64,000 nt of DNA, taken from NCBI RefSeq assembly GCF_921293095.1, contig NC_060258.1:4340001-4404000 (forward strand), given 5' to 3'. Source of the stretch: Ischnura elegans (Eukaryota; Arthropoda; Insecta; Odonata; Coenagrionidae). The position numbers and the translations under genes are program-made. The first letter of the stretch is position 1. The number at the start of each line of letters is the position of its first letter. The notes under the pieces are model-generated. The model saw only the letters and a program-made list of their open reading frames with translations. It had not been told where the DNA came from and ran no database searches. Shown piece after piece: positions 11,786 to 22,619 of this stretch.

Positions 11786-11937
11786 CATTTTTACCCTCTG
11801 ATTTCTGGCTTTTTTCCACCTACCACAGCACCGTTGTCCTCGTCCTTTTTCTATTCCATGTTCCTATCCCTTTCTTTCCTTACCTTTGAATTTATATGTA
11901 TGTTTGCGCTTATGGCGCCGTGTGAATGAATGAAGTA

Positions 11938-11960
11938 GTATATATATATATATATATATA
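11938..11960. repeat. (TA)n microsatellite
   Basis: A TA tract between the tRNA-bearing array and the 3' end of the minus-strand Penelope-like element. Confidence 0.9.
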
Positions 11961-12162
11961 AATAATTTAAGTTAATGTCAATACACACAGAGACACAAAA
12001 AAGAAACACTCACATTGGATAAATAAACTTGTGAAGCTATCGAAGCACTTCCGGCTTCTTCGTCAGCTGAAGAATGAATGGTGAGGAAAGGAGAGGGTTG
12101 GAAAAAGGAAAAAGAGGGGTAAGGGGAGAGGTGTATGGGGAGGGGGGAGTTAGGAATAGGGG
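11961..12162 (-). other. 3' UTR of Penelope-like element 1 with a hammerhead-like hairpin
   Basis: On the minus strand, CTGACGA (12060-12066) is followed by the hairpin GAAGC-CGGAAGT-GCTTC and then GATAG (12037-12041). CTGANGA plus stem II is the 5' half of a hammerhead core. The expected GAAA is GATA here, and no stem III closing on a cleavage site is evident, so it is probably inactive. The UTR ends at the (TA)n tract. Confidence 0.5.
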
Positions 12163-14697
12163 TTAGGATGCAATGTTCAAACCCGGGAAGCTATTGGCTT
12201 GAAAGTGCCAAATGCACGCCAATTCGAGGGTGTGGAGGTTGAGGGCGGAGTCGGTGGGAGGGAGGGAGGCAATAATGGATACTTTGTAGCATTGATTGAA
12301 AATGGAATCATGTGAAAGACAATGTGTGGGAACTGGTAGAGAGGAGTGGGGGGAAGATGGACAGCAGGAGGCGCGATGATTGTTAATTCTGAGATTGAGA
12401 GGGGTAGTGCATAGGCCTATATAAAAAGCGGGGCAGAAGTTGCATTGAAGGAGGTATATGATGTTGGTGGAGGTACAGGTGGTGGAAGGAGATATCGGGA
12501 GGAATTTTAGTTTGGAGAGGAAAGAGGCTGGGGGTGGAGAGAGAATTTTACAGGTTTTACATCTAGGACGGTTGCACGGTGAGGGTGGGGTAGTGGGGAC
12601 TGAATTCAATTTTTGAAGGGGGCGGGTGGCTTTGAAGATGGTGCTGAGGTTAGGTGGTCTCTTATACGTGATCCGTGGAAGAGAGGGGAAAATTTGTGAG
12701 GTGGATTTGTGGTTGGAGAGAATGGGGTACAAGTCCTTCAGGATGTCCTGTAAGGCATGAGCACCGGGGAAGTAAGTGGTGAGAAGAGATGGAGAGCAAT
12801 TCTTTTCCGCACAGGGTTTATCGGACCTGTAGGGTTTTTTTCTAATTTTGTTGATTAACAGTTTATCGGGATACCCGCGGCGTAGAAGAGAAGTGTGTAG
12901 ATTGGAAAGGAACTTCTCGAGGTCTTCGGGGTTGTTGCAGATTTTGTGACCACGGACGGAGAGAGAAAAAGGGATTGAACGTTTGGTATGTGGTGGGTGG
13001 CAACTGTCATAGTGGAGGTATTGCTGTCTGTTGGTGGCTTTGATGTGGACAGATGTCTTGAATTTGTTATTTTCGGAAAGAAGAATGTCCACATCTAGGA
13101 AAGTGATGTTGGTGTTAGAGATGGAAGAAGTGAAAGAAACTGAGGCGGAAGAGTTAAGCGAAGAGACAAAGGTGTTAAGGGAATTGATGTCATGCGGCCA
13201 GAGAATAAATATGTCGTCAATGTATCTGAGCCAAAGGAGAGGTTTTAGAGGGTAATTTGATAGGAAATTTTCTTCGAACAGGCCGAGGAAGAGATTTGCA
13301 TAGGAAGGGCTAAACCTACTTCCCATAGCACAGCCGGAGATTTGCAGATAGTGGTTGTTATTAAAAGAGAAGGCATTGTGGGTGAGAATGAAATGGGAAA
13401 GATCAAGAAGAAATTCAGTGCTAGGGTTTTGAGGAGTGGGTCGTAATGAAAGATAGTGGCGGAGAGCAGCGAGTCCCTCAGAATGAGGGATTGAAGTGTA
13501 AAGTGAGGTTACATCAATAGTGGCCATGATAATGGGCTGATTGGGGGGGGAGGGAAATGGAATTGAGTCTAGAAAGGAAGTCATGGGAATCTTTGATGTA
13601 TGATGGAAGGGACTAAACGAAGGGTTGGAGATAGAAATCAACGAAAGCCGAAATGCGCTCCGTGGGAGAGTTTTGAGAGGAAACTATGGGGCGGCCTGGG
13701 TTATTCGCTTTATGAATTTTTGGAAGGATGTAGAAAGATGGCGAAGTGGGGTGATCTGGTAAGAGAAGGGAAATGTCTGACTGGCTTAGGCCCTCGGAGG
13801 GAGCTTTTGTTTTTAGTAGGGCGTTCAATTCTGTGTGAAAATCAGAGGTAGGATCTGATGAGAGAGGGGAGTAGGAGGAAGAGTCTCCTAGTAGTCGGTT
13901 GCACTCTGATATGTAGTCACTGGTGTCAAGTACAACGACAGTGGAGCCTTTGTCGGCCGAGGTAATCACTATGTTGGGGTTGTTTTGGAGTTTTCTGATG
14001 GCGGCGGACTCCGAGGGAGACAGGTTTGGCGGCGGGTGGAGGGAGCGTAGGAAAAATTCACTCAAAGCCCTTGAGAGGAGACAGTTGATAAAAATTTCAA
14101 GCGGGTGGTGGGGAGGAAGAGGTTTGGGCTGGTGAGAGGAAGGGGAGCGGAATTTGTGGAGGGCATTTTGAATACCCTCCGGCGCCTGTTGTCTTGTGTG
14201 GGAATTCCAGAAAACCTTCCACCGAAGGTTTCGGCAAAAATGCAAAATGTCCGTGAGAAGAGTGGTGGGGTTAATCCTAGGCGTTGGGGAGAAAGAGAGT
14301 CCGCGGTTGAGGACAGAAACCTCGGCGGGGCTGAGTTTAGCGGAAGAAAGGTTGACCACTTGCTGGTCGGTGGGTTCCACTGGGTCCTGGTCGTGAGGGT
14401 CAATTGGCATGGGATCGCGCCGAGGAGGCCGGGTTGAGCGCTCCGGAGCTGCTATGGGTCGCGGCGGAGGTGGGGGTGGAGGGGGGAGTTTAAAAAGTGT
14501 GGCCAGGTCTGGTTTGACGCCTATGAGAGGAGGGGGGACTTGTGCGTGGGGTGAGAGACGCAGTGGGAGGGAAAGGCCATCTCGGAAATGTGAAATGCAT
14601 AGGGAAGAGAGTTTGTGCAGTGAATTCTCGCGTTTCTTCTCGAGTAAGAGGTGCGCCGAAACTAGAATCGTGTTAACTTCCTTAAGAAGTTAACACG
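12163..14697 (-). pseudogene. Penelope-like element 1: reverse transcriptase with GIY-YIG endonuclease
   Basis: The minus strand encodes a Penelope-type protein. In order: N-terminal part (KEVNTILVSAHLLLEKKREN, then a proline-rich run), the pre-RT motif YILPKIHKANNPGRPIVS, RT motifs DVTSLYTSIPH, GCAMGSRFSPSYANLFLG and RYIDDIF, the linker Cys motif CNRPRCKTC, and a GIY-YIG domain (IIYLL...FYIGL...LRINNH). It ends at GLNIAS. Two lesions break it: an in-frame TAG at about 13613-13615 after FYLQPFV, and a one-base indel in a C8 run near 13541-13550. The 5' end stops inside a palindrome of TTAACTTC motifs. Coding length without the lesions is about 840 codons, near the family norm. The element is now probably non-autonomous. 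Confidence 0.88.
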
Positions 14698-14715
14698 TCA
14701 TGTTAACTTCCTCAA
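14678..14715. repeat. Palindrome at the head-to-head Penelope junction
   Basis: CGTGTTAACTTCCTTAAG runs straight into its own near-perfect inverted copy AAGTTAACACG. A further GTTAACTTCCT then leads into element 2. The same motif family marks the truncated 5' end of element 1 and the coding start of element 2. Confidence 0.7.
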
Positions 14716-15097
14716 TACTCGCTTTCCCTATGCCAATTCACTCTCACGCAATACCAAGGGTTAGTTGATCAATATTATAACTCTCTGCTTTCTCTCATAA
14801 AATTAATTTCACTCTGTTCTCCTCACCTTCTTAAGGAAGTTAACACGATTCTAGTTTCGGCGCACCTCTTACTTGAGAAGAAACGCGAGAATTGTTGTCC
14901 ATCTTCCCCCCACTCCTCTCTACCAGTTCCCACACATTGTCTTTCACATGATTCCATTTTCAATCAATGCTACAAAGTATCCATTATTGCCTCCCTCCCT
15001 CCCACCGACTCTGCCCTCAACCTCCACACCCTCGAATTGGCGTGCATTTGGCACTTACAAGCCAATAGCTTCCCGGGTCTCAACGTTGCATTAACTT
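14707..15097 (+). pseudogene. Penelope-like element 2, internally deleted, head to head with element 1
   Basis: One open + frame starts after a TAA near 14706. It encodes an N-terminal segment (QYSLSLCQFTLTQYQG, then KEVNTILVSAHLLLEKKREN) homologous to element 1. Directly after REN, in frame, comes the very end of the endonuclease (CCPSSPHSSLPVPTHC to about NSFPGLNVALT), then TAA. The RT and most of GIY-YIG are missing. About 60 bp (14830-14893) is therefore an inverted repeat of 14629-14690. The copy resembles a deletion derivative that could be replicated only in trans. Confidence 0.75.
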
Positions 15098-15165
15098 AAA
15101 CTATTTATATTACGTGCCACGTGTATTTCGGATTTTCCAATACATTGTTTTATATATATATATAT
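15098..15165 (+). repeat. Penelope element 2 tail and (TA)n tract
   Basis: A short AT-rich tail, then TTTTATATATATATATAT up to the LTR start at 15166. No copy of the hairpin tail of element 1 is seen here. Confidence 0.6.
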
Positions 15166-16399
15166 TGTGACGAAAAGCCTCGTCACGGCGCATTCTGCGT
15201 CCATCTCTTCTCCCCGATTCATATTGGCGCGCGGCAACAGCGAGTGATGAGCGACCTTCTTTTCTTTTTCCTGTGTTGTCTGCTAGAATTTAGCATGTCT
15301 TTTGTTTTGTAATGGGTATATAAGGCCCGGTATTGTGGGATGTGGGGTCGATTCCTGAGAAAGCGGCAGTTGATCCGCTAGAGAAGACGGAGGCCAGCTG
15401 TGACAGTGCCAAGGTGGGGCGACAAGACGGGGCTGCGGCAGACGAGAGAAAGCGGCATTTCGGAGGTCGGGCAACGCGACCAGGGGAAGGGCGCGCGGAG
15501 AGAGAAGCGTGGAGTACAGCGAGACACGAGAAAAGTGTCCTTGCTTTTTCGTCAGGACATCACGACATCGTCCAAGGATTTGCGGGAGGTGGTTCCCCGC
15601 GATCGACGCATCGTGACCCGGCGGCCAGGATTCGGACCCGCCGTCTTTGACACTTAAGTACTCTAAACCCTCTCCCGGGACGGGGAAATAATCCCGATCC
15701 CTCCCCCGCTCCAGCCAGCCCACGCGCCCTGTACGAAGAAAGTCCCCCAGTGTGCACGTGTGTCATCCTAATACTCATGTGGCTTCTGACACAAGCTCAC
15801 GTCTCTCTTTCTCGGTCTAAAGACCATTTTTAATTGTATCACGATTCTCCCGTTCTCGTCATCCCATCTGGTTGACGTCAGACTCATTTTTGATTGAACA
15901 GAACGTGGAGCATGTAACATTTGAAAGTAGAACGACGAACATTACTCATAATTGCCTTTGAAGTGCAGCAAGATTTCGAGTGCCCGTGTCATAGCAATCT
16001 CTGAGAGTATACAGTGTTATTTTTGTCCATTTTTGTTCATTTACCCCAACAATCATCTCATCCCTCATTTATTAGATATAAGATTTCTCTTTCTTTTTGT
16101 GTATGGCATATTTGCTTCATTTTTATTTTTGCAAGTGTATCATTGATGTCTCGCCCAATTCAGCATCACTATTCCATCCCTCATTAGCGTTTAAGGACAG
16201 AAGTGTTCGTTTATTTTTCTCTAATAAATTTTTGTATGACAGTCATTCGCTGTGTACGAGGTCATTCATCCCCTTGCTGTGCCATTGTGTTTAATGCCGC
16301 GAGTTCCCATCTTGACTGCGAGCCCAGAACCTACGAAAAATTAAGAACTCGGATAATAATCTCAGTTCGACGGTGCATGGCTCACGGGAGCGTACCGTC

Positions 16400-16402
<3 letters not shown>
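15166..16402 (+). mobile_element. Solo LTR inside a (TA)n tract
   Basis: 1237 bp begins TGTGACG and ends CGTCACA, perfect inverted termini of TG...CA type. Both sides are flanked by TA repeat, and ATAT is possible as a 4-bp target duplication but uninformative there. A TATA box (TATATAAG, 15317-15324) and a downstream AATAAA (16223-16228) fit a + strand LTR. No primer-binding site, polypurine tract or coding part adjoins, so it is probably a solo LTR left by recombination. It is most like a gypsy or BEL LTR; the family is not certain. Confidence 0.7.

Positions 16403-16431
<29 letters not shown>
16403..16431. repeat. (TA)n microsatellite
   Basis: TA tract between the solo LTR and the tail of Penelope-like element 3. 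Confidence 0.9.
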
Positions 16432-16436
<5 letters not shown>

Positions 16437-16720
16437 GTTTGAAATAAACTCACACGAGCATTATAAATAATGTAAAGGAACTTCTTCTTGCCCTGGGGTG
16501 GGCACACAAAAAAACTTAGAAATTGACAGAAAAACGAAAATTAAAATAAAAGTGAGGAACTTACGGGGAAAGGTTGTTTTTACAAATTTTCGATGGGACG
16601 CAGCCCATCTTTCTCAAGTGAGAAGAGGAGGGAAAGTGAGGAAAGGGCATAAGGAAGGGTGCAGGGCAGAGGGCTAAGGTGGAGGGAGGAAAAACGGTGG
16701 ACGGGGATTGGTTGTTCTTT
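16432..16720 (-). other. 3' UTR of Penelope-like element 3 with a hammerhead-like hairpin
   Basis: The minus strand has TTGAGAA (16611-16617), then a 6-bp hairpin GATGGG-CTGCGT-CCCATC (16592-16609), then GAAAA (about 16587-16591). The GAAA half of the core is present, but the CTGANGA half is degenerate (TTGAGAA). It is complementary in its decay to the hairpin of element 1. Confidence 0.5.
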
Positions 16721-17371
16721 CTAATGGGCGCGGTTGATTCCTGGACCAGAAAACGCACGGAAAGCCCATATGCATGCCTGTTCCAAGTCCTTCAGTTCTA
16801 GGGGGGTGCTAGACGGGGGGAGGGAGGCTAATATTCCCACTTTATAGCATTGGTCAAACAGAGCTTTGTGGGAGGAAGCATGAACGGCGACTGGAAGGGA
16901 AGCAGAAACAGAAGAAACGCTATTGCATGAAGAGCGATGCCCGTTCATTCGGATGCAAAGGGGAGTGGTGGATAAGCCGATATAAAAAGCGGGGCATTTC
17001 TGGCACAACAGTATATATACAATGTTTTTTGTTGTGCAAGAAATTTCCGACACAGAGGGGAGAGGGAAGGCAAGGAATTGATCGGGAAGGGGTTCGGTGA
17101 TGAGGATGTGACAAGTTTTGCATCTTGCACGGTTGCAGGGCGAGGGCTGTGGTTTAATATAGGTACTTTGTTTGGGCAGTGGTTTGGTTGTTTTTAAGAT
17201 GCTGGCCAGATTTGGTGGTCTTTTAAAAACGAGTGAAGGGCATCGCGGGAAAAATCTGGAAGTGGCTGTGTTGTCTGAGAGGATGGGGAAAAGGTCTTTT
17301 AGGGTCCTACGCAATACGTCCACGCCCGGAAAAAAGGTCGTACACCTACCAGTGGCACCTACCAGTGACAC
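16721..17371 (-). pseudogene. Penelope-like element 3: 5'-truncated GIY-YIG part
   Basis: One minus-strand frame covers the C-terminal quarter of a Penelope protein. It includes FFPGVDVLRRTLKDLFPILS, the Cys linker CNRARCKTC, and GIY-YIG (NIVYILLC...FYIGLSTTPLCIRMNGHR), ending GPGINRAH. It aligns with element 1 throughout but is a different, diverged lineage. All reverse transcriptase motifs are missing: the copy breaks off near 17350-17380. 5' truncation is usual for target-primed elements. Confidence 0.85.
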
Positions 17372-19257
17372 CTCTCCTTAGTGAACCTGCATACATCAAA
17401 TTGCCCAAATTTTGGTCCCCTCCATTACGATGTAGAGAGGTTTTACTGAATTTTTTATATCCTAAATCCAAAGTTTATTACCTGTGGAGTACGCATTTAA
17501 CACTTGGATTTTTAAATGACAATATCTATTTTTCGCGATTAAATGAAGTGAAAATTTTCAAGCGCACGAAAATGTGACAGTCAAGTATGATTGATGGGAA
17601 AAGCCCATGTGACTTCATTCTGGTTTCCGCTGCCATCGTGTGAGGCGACCTTGTGTCGAAGATATGTAAGCCACTGTGATGCAGGCTGCTAGCAGGTAGC
17701 GCTTGGCTTAAACAAGGATTATTATTCCCCTGTCAAACAAAGGAAACTTTCCGAACTTAGGCAATTTTAATGGGTGATTATTATGAGATGTTTCCCTGAG
17801 CTCTGTGCCTCATGCATGCATTGCTTATCTCATACGACGTAAAACTCCTATCTACTCATATAGAAACTAGGTCCCTATGATGTCACGTGGAGTGGCATCA
17901 CATGGGCTCCAATCTGGCCTTTTTCAAATCAGGTAAAAATGGACCATTGCCATACTGGGATTTCTAAAACGAAAGAATTTGTATATTATGTATTCACTAA
18001 TGGTGGGTAATGAATCGCACCAATGCCTTTCATTTTCTATGATGAAGGAAACTACCCGATTGGTTACCTATACATATTACTGTTAAGATTTCAATGAAAT
18101 GCATAATTTTGTATATTTGCGAACAATGCCGTATTTTTATTAACTGAAAAAGTATCTAAGTACTTTTTTATAGTCAAGGGTTTGTTGTTTTACTTTGTTG
18201 TGAGTCTTTTAACAAATGGATGAGAATAAAAACTCGAAGTAGATATTGGATCCTGATTTTTCCAGGCTAACTGCCGAAGCTTGTATAGTTGCACGAAGAC
18301 TTCGTCCTCGGGTTACCGAAATAATATTTTTTTATCAATAACAGTATTTTTTAATGGTACCACCAGGTTATGGTAAGCAATGTAAAGCAAAAGTGATAAT
18401 AGCTGGAGGTATGAAGAGAAGAATGAAATTATCATTTTGAAACAATAAGAGTGATAATGCACACCAACGAAGCTTCAGCAGAAAAAAGGAGATTTTGAAG
18501 GAGGAGAAGTTAAGTTATGGGTAAAGTTATGCCATTTTCCCTTGGGATTGAATGGTCACTTGAGTGCGACCACTGCTTCAAAACTCAATTCTGTTCACAT
18601 CTGTCCTAGTCAGGTCTTGGTACTGTGAATGCAAAGGATGCATGTTCCTTCAAGTGCCAACCATGCAAAGTTTTCACAGACCCAGCCCCATGAGTTAAGT
18701 GGGATTTACTCAGATTAACTCCTGTTATGCCGCCAGGCGGTGTGTCCCCCCCCCCCGGGAGATGTGTCCCCCTGAAGGAGTGACCGTGAACCAACTGAGG
18801 AGGCTCGAGGGGACGCGTCGAGAAGCCTTAAGGACAGTTGAGTCGAGTGAGCCGAGGGACATGGAGAGTGTTTAGGCTGGAGAGTCCTATTTGTAAAAGT
18901 ACGAAGAATGAAGTGTCATAGTAAAAGAGAGCGAGGATCAGTAACCCAAGGTCACTTTAACACTCCCATGCCCCCCTCTTTTCTCCCCAGATAAACATTA
19001 TTCAAATCCAAACGCAGAATTTAAAAGTCAGAGCAAACACTAGTTTGATATATTTATGACATTATCATCAGCAAATAAATGCATTTTACTGCTTTTTCAG
19101 GAGCAAAATTCAAACATGTAGGTAATGAACAAAAGGGACAGTTTACATTACCATGTGAGACAAAAATTGAATGCTTCTACTGAATGACTTCAGGAAAGTT
19201 CCAGAGAGGAATGAATTTTTGAGACAGAAAAACTTAACATGGTAAAAGTGCACTTAC
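17372..19257. other. Unassigned sequence 3' of gene A
   Basis: AT-rich, with a C14 run near 18750. No further ZAD-family exon (E5, E6 or zinc fingers) can be found on the minus strand. Confidence 0.4.
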
Positions 19258-19377
19258 CTCGTCATCAACTTCCAGGGGGTCTACAGCATCACTTGAAATG
19301 CCAACTGCATTCGGTGAGTTAAATGCATGATAATTCTCCTCATTGAGGAGCTCTTCATTCCCCTCTTTCTCATTAAA
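19258..19377 (-). CDS. Gene A exon E4' (second E4-like exon)
   Basis: 120 nt, 40 codons, phase 0-0, between acceptor CCTTTTAG and donor GTAAGTGC on the minus strand. It encodes FNEKEGNEELLNEENYHAF, then VGISSDAVDPLEVDDE. It matches E4 of gene A (30575-30690) and gene B (56676-56792) at the motifs L.EEN, (V/A)GIS and DPL..DD. Being open with good splice sites, it may be usable. It lies downstream of E6 and E3', so it belongs to a partial tandem exon duplication. Confidence 0.7.
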
Positions 19378-19525
19378 CTAAAAGGGAATGTTGAGTGTCA
19401 CTCAATAAAAGCCATTTAATAATTACGACATCTCTAATCCATAATAATAGAACCATGTCCTATTCCAGAGGCCACTCGAGCTGGTCGAAACTGTGTATGC
19501 CTGAGATTCTTATGACCAACCTGAA

Positions 19526-22500
19526 CCCTTTCACTGCCAGCCAATTTCAGGTGGGATGTACAAAGAGTGCCATGGTTATTTTCTGAAATTAGCATCATTT
19601 CAGATTTAAAAAAATTACAGTTACTCAATGTTATTTAATGCATATAGATTTTTTTTCCCAATTCTTAAGATACATTTACTTCTTATAAACATAGATAGAT
19701 TATGGGGGTTTACATAAATTACAGCCATTGAAAAAGCCACACTCAGGAAAAAAAGTGAAATAATGGGGAACATGCATGAAATTTGTTCATCATGATAATT
19801 AGTTTCATTGAATAGAAAATTTTCTCAAAGAGTCCAAAGATATGAGCCAAAACTCTCCTAGTACTCTGCTTACGTCAATAATTGCTAATTAAAAATGCTC
19901 GAATATCGCTTGAAGTCACGTGGCCTGAAACGCCTCCTCACGTCATCGCAAGGTACACCTTTCACTTTGCTAAAGAGAGTCTTAGGCTGCTATTATGGAT
20001 GGAATAGCATCATGCTATTCTTCATTATTGCAACCGATGTTGCTATAATATAGCGTATTGCAACGCCTATGCTATTTGGTATTACGAACGGTTGCAATTC
20101 GTGTTTTTACTACACCGGAAGACGTAATTCTCAGAATAGCATAGGCCCGTTGCTATTTACTATTATGAACGGCGAATTGCAACCGGTAGGCTTGCTATAA
20201 TATTACGCGGTCTTCGATGCCGAGCAATTCGGTCAATTCGGTATTGCAACCAGAAAACGTGCGCATTGCGATGTCGAATTGTTTTTCTGAGGTTAAAGTA
20301 ACCTAATCAAGCATTGAAAAATGGAATAATAGCCAAAAATAAAATGATATCAGCTTTATTTTAATTAAATAATAGTAGCATAAGTGATGAATATTTAACT
20401 AGTTAAGTGATTTGGTTAGGAATTGACATTCGAGCTTAATATATGAAGCACAAGCTTGCTTCATCGACAGTACGAAAACAATAACAATTAATGCAAAGAA
20501 TTACTACCATTAGCCCAAATTTTCCGTGTTTTATTCATATTTACAACTCATAATTTTATTTCATCACTTGACTTGCTACTAAAAATATCCTCAATGTAGG
20601 CTATCGATAGGTCAGGTCGATTCTTGAAAAATTTCAAGCTTGTGTTAACACACTAACTCGCCAAATATATTAATAGTTATAGCTTTCAATGAAAACCATA
20701 TATTACCATAATAATACCATATACTTTGATCAGCCGTTCATTTCCTCAATTGGACAGTATATACAAATACATGCAACGAGTCGAAATTGTTTTCCCCACT
20801 ATTCGCTGCCTTCTACAATTAAAACTAAAAATTTACTAAATTATAAACACGGGCAGTCGACTTGAATTACTTGCTTGAAAACAAAGGATTTCTCCGAACA
20901 CCAATAAAGTTTCCGAACAAATATGATTCACCACAAACGTTTAATGGAATATCCATGCACTACATCATTAATGCAATATATATCATGTGGAATTGAATAC
21001 AAATTGTTTCCTCTATAGACAAGTAAGTTATTCACACAATTAAGTTTCAGTTTATCGGCACAGTTCAGGGTCTATCAAAAATTTCAGTGAGCACATAATA
21101 AAATCAGCTGATACGAAAACAATGATAACTGACACAACAGCACTTTCCACACGATTCACTATTGCTAGATTCACTTTTTCACAGCTGTTCCATCCATCCT
21201 CAAATTCACCATCACCTCCCTCTGCTTTTTCTAAATATGCAGCTGAAATATCGATACTATTCCATCATAATACATGAAAGCACAGCTGTGACGTTGCCAC
21301 CTACTTCATTTCCTAAACAGAGAATGAACACTGAAATTAGGGAGTCATATAATATATATATAACATTAGAAACGAAAGCTTCTAGTTCATACAGTAAAAC
21401 GATATCGTCACGAGCAATACAATAAAAGTTGATACATATTAATTCTGATATGCAACAAACAGACTTCGAAGCCTAACACATTTACGAAGAAAATCAAACA
21501 TATTTAGCTTTCAATGATTATTTCGCATAGCATATATCTCACGGTAAAGGACCGATCGGATATAGGTAAATGATTCAATATTTATGCCCGATAAATCATC
21601 ATTATAACAGTAAAATTATGACCTAACCCACCTGTCTGAAGCCATTGTGATATTATCAAAACAACAACAATCAGCTGATTTCCTAAACGAGATTTTCAAA
21701 GCATATTATATAAATCCACGGTTTAATATAATATTTAAATGCAAATGAAGCAATTATTTGTGATTGCAAGTCAATATTCCATAAAATACAGAAAAATATA
21801 TAAAATATCTTCTCCCTCATTGGTTGCGCAAACTGTTCAGAAAGTTTTTCATACGGGAAGAGGCGGAGCTTCCAAATAGCTCGCGCAAGAAATAGCATGC
21901 TGCTATTCCGAACAAAATTATTACTACGCTTCATTCATAATACGGGGTCGTTGCTATAATGACCCGCAGAATAGCGTATGCTATTTTTTGCAACGCTTAT
22001 CCATAATAGCAGCCTTAGAGTGGTAGAGCCTTGAATGCAAGATATCGAAGTAAAAATCTTCGTCGAGCTGTGTAGTAGTTCCTAAAAGGACAAATTGACT
22101 CAAGAGGGATTTAAGAAAGCAAAATACCTCAGTTTACTTTCGCTCGATTTCTTTATGGTGGCTAATTTTTTTTTTCATTCCAAATCTCCCCAAACAATCC
22201 CCTTTATTTATTTCAACAACGCCTTGGCAACCCAAAATATTCACAGTCTGCATTTTTTCGTTACAACGGCAATTATTTTTGCCAAATTTGCATTTGAGCC
22301 CTTGTAGATCGATTTTCTATCCACTTCCTCAGTGTGTCATCAGTGGATACCGTGCCGTGACGTCACGCTCCCATGACGTCTTGTTTTCAAGAAGCCGATG
22401 AAGATCAATTTTTAAAGACTCATAAGCTCAGCTCAGACTCAGCTGAGAAGCATTATTCATAGGCGAAATTTTCGGCAAGCACATTTGAGGTAGAGGCCTT

Positions 22501-22619
22501 CTTATTCCAGTACATTAAAAAAATTGTGCATGCTCCCCATTAGGGCCGATAAATTGGCCCCTGGCATTTTTCGCTCAACCAGCGAGGGCAGATATATCGG
22601 CCCGATGGCAGTGAAAGGG
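19526..22619. mobile_element. Possible piggyBac-like element (interrupted by the Harbinger-type element)
   Basis: Inverted 13-bp ends CCCTTTCACTGCC (19526-19538) and GGCAGTGAAAGGG (22607-22619). The right end is followed by TTAA and the left is preceded by TGAA, a possible mutated TTAA. TTAA target and CCCTTT-type ends suggest a non-autonomous piggyBac relative. No transposase is seen. Confidence 0.5.
19985..22014. mobile_element. Non-autonomous PIF-Harbinger-type element
   Basis: 2030 bp with inverted ends GGCTGCTATTATGGAT and ATCCATAATAGCAGCC, flanked by TTA on both sides. The 3-bp TTA duplication is typical of PIF-Harbinger. Sub-terminal GCAATAGC / TTGCTATT motifs recur near both ends. 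No long open frame, so it depends on a transposase elsewhere. It is nested in the CCCTTT-ended element. Confidence 0.8.

Larger units (their letters stand above)
9497..11937. repeat. Palindromic array of 464-bp units, each with a tRNA-like sequence
   Basis: Three complete units run with the tRNA on the minus strand (starts at 9497, 9961, 10425). A fourth, truncated unit follows (10889-11006). Two complete units then run inverted (starts 11007 and 11471, ending about 11934). The period is exactly 464 bp wherever measured and the copies look identical. The inversion junction lies where the fourth unit would enter its tRNA 3' end. Both outer edges abut (TA)n tracts. Each unit also yields a spurious open frame on the tRNA strand. 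Confidence 0.9.

Noticed and set aside
9509-11889. Repeated identical open frames reading LVAQLVEHLAGNQEVLGSSP in the 464-bp units
   Set aside because: This peptide is a translation of the tRNA-like sequence itself. Frames of this kind are a common artefact of tRNA genes and tRNA-derived repeats, so I do not call them proteins.
9497-11937. CRISPR-like or integron-like array of regular repeats
   Set aside because: Units are 464 bp, with no short repeat/unique spacer alternation, and the context is eukaryotic. It is a satellite-like palindrome.
12855-14437. Plus-strand frames across the Penelope reverse transcriptase
   Set aside because: Antisense shadows of a strongly coding minus strand; no motifs.
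15283-15778. A 146-residue minus-strand frame inside the solo LTR
   Set aside because: It lies antisense within LTR sequence, has no domain, and overlaps other equally open frames in a GC-rich patch.
16403-17371. Telomeric location suggested by Penelope-like elements beside simple repeats
   Set aside because: No telomeric repeat such as TTAGG arrays is seen, and these copies encode GIY-YIG, whereas the telomere-associated PLEs generally lack it.
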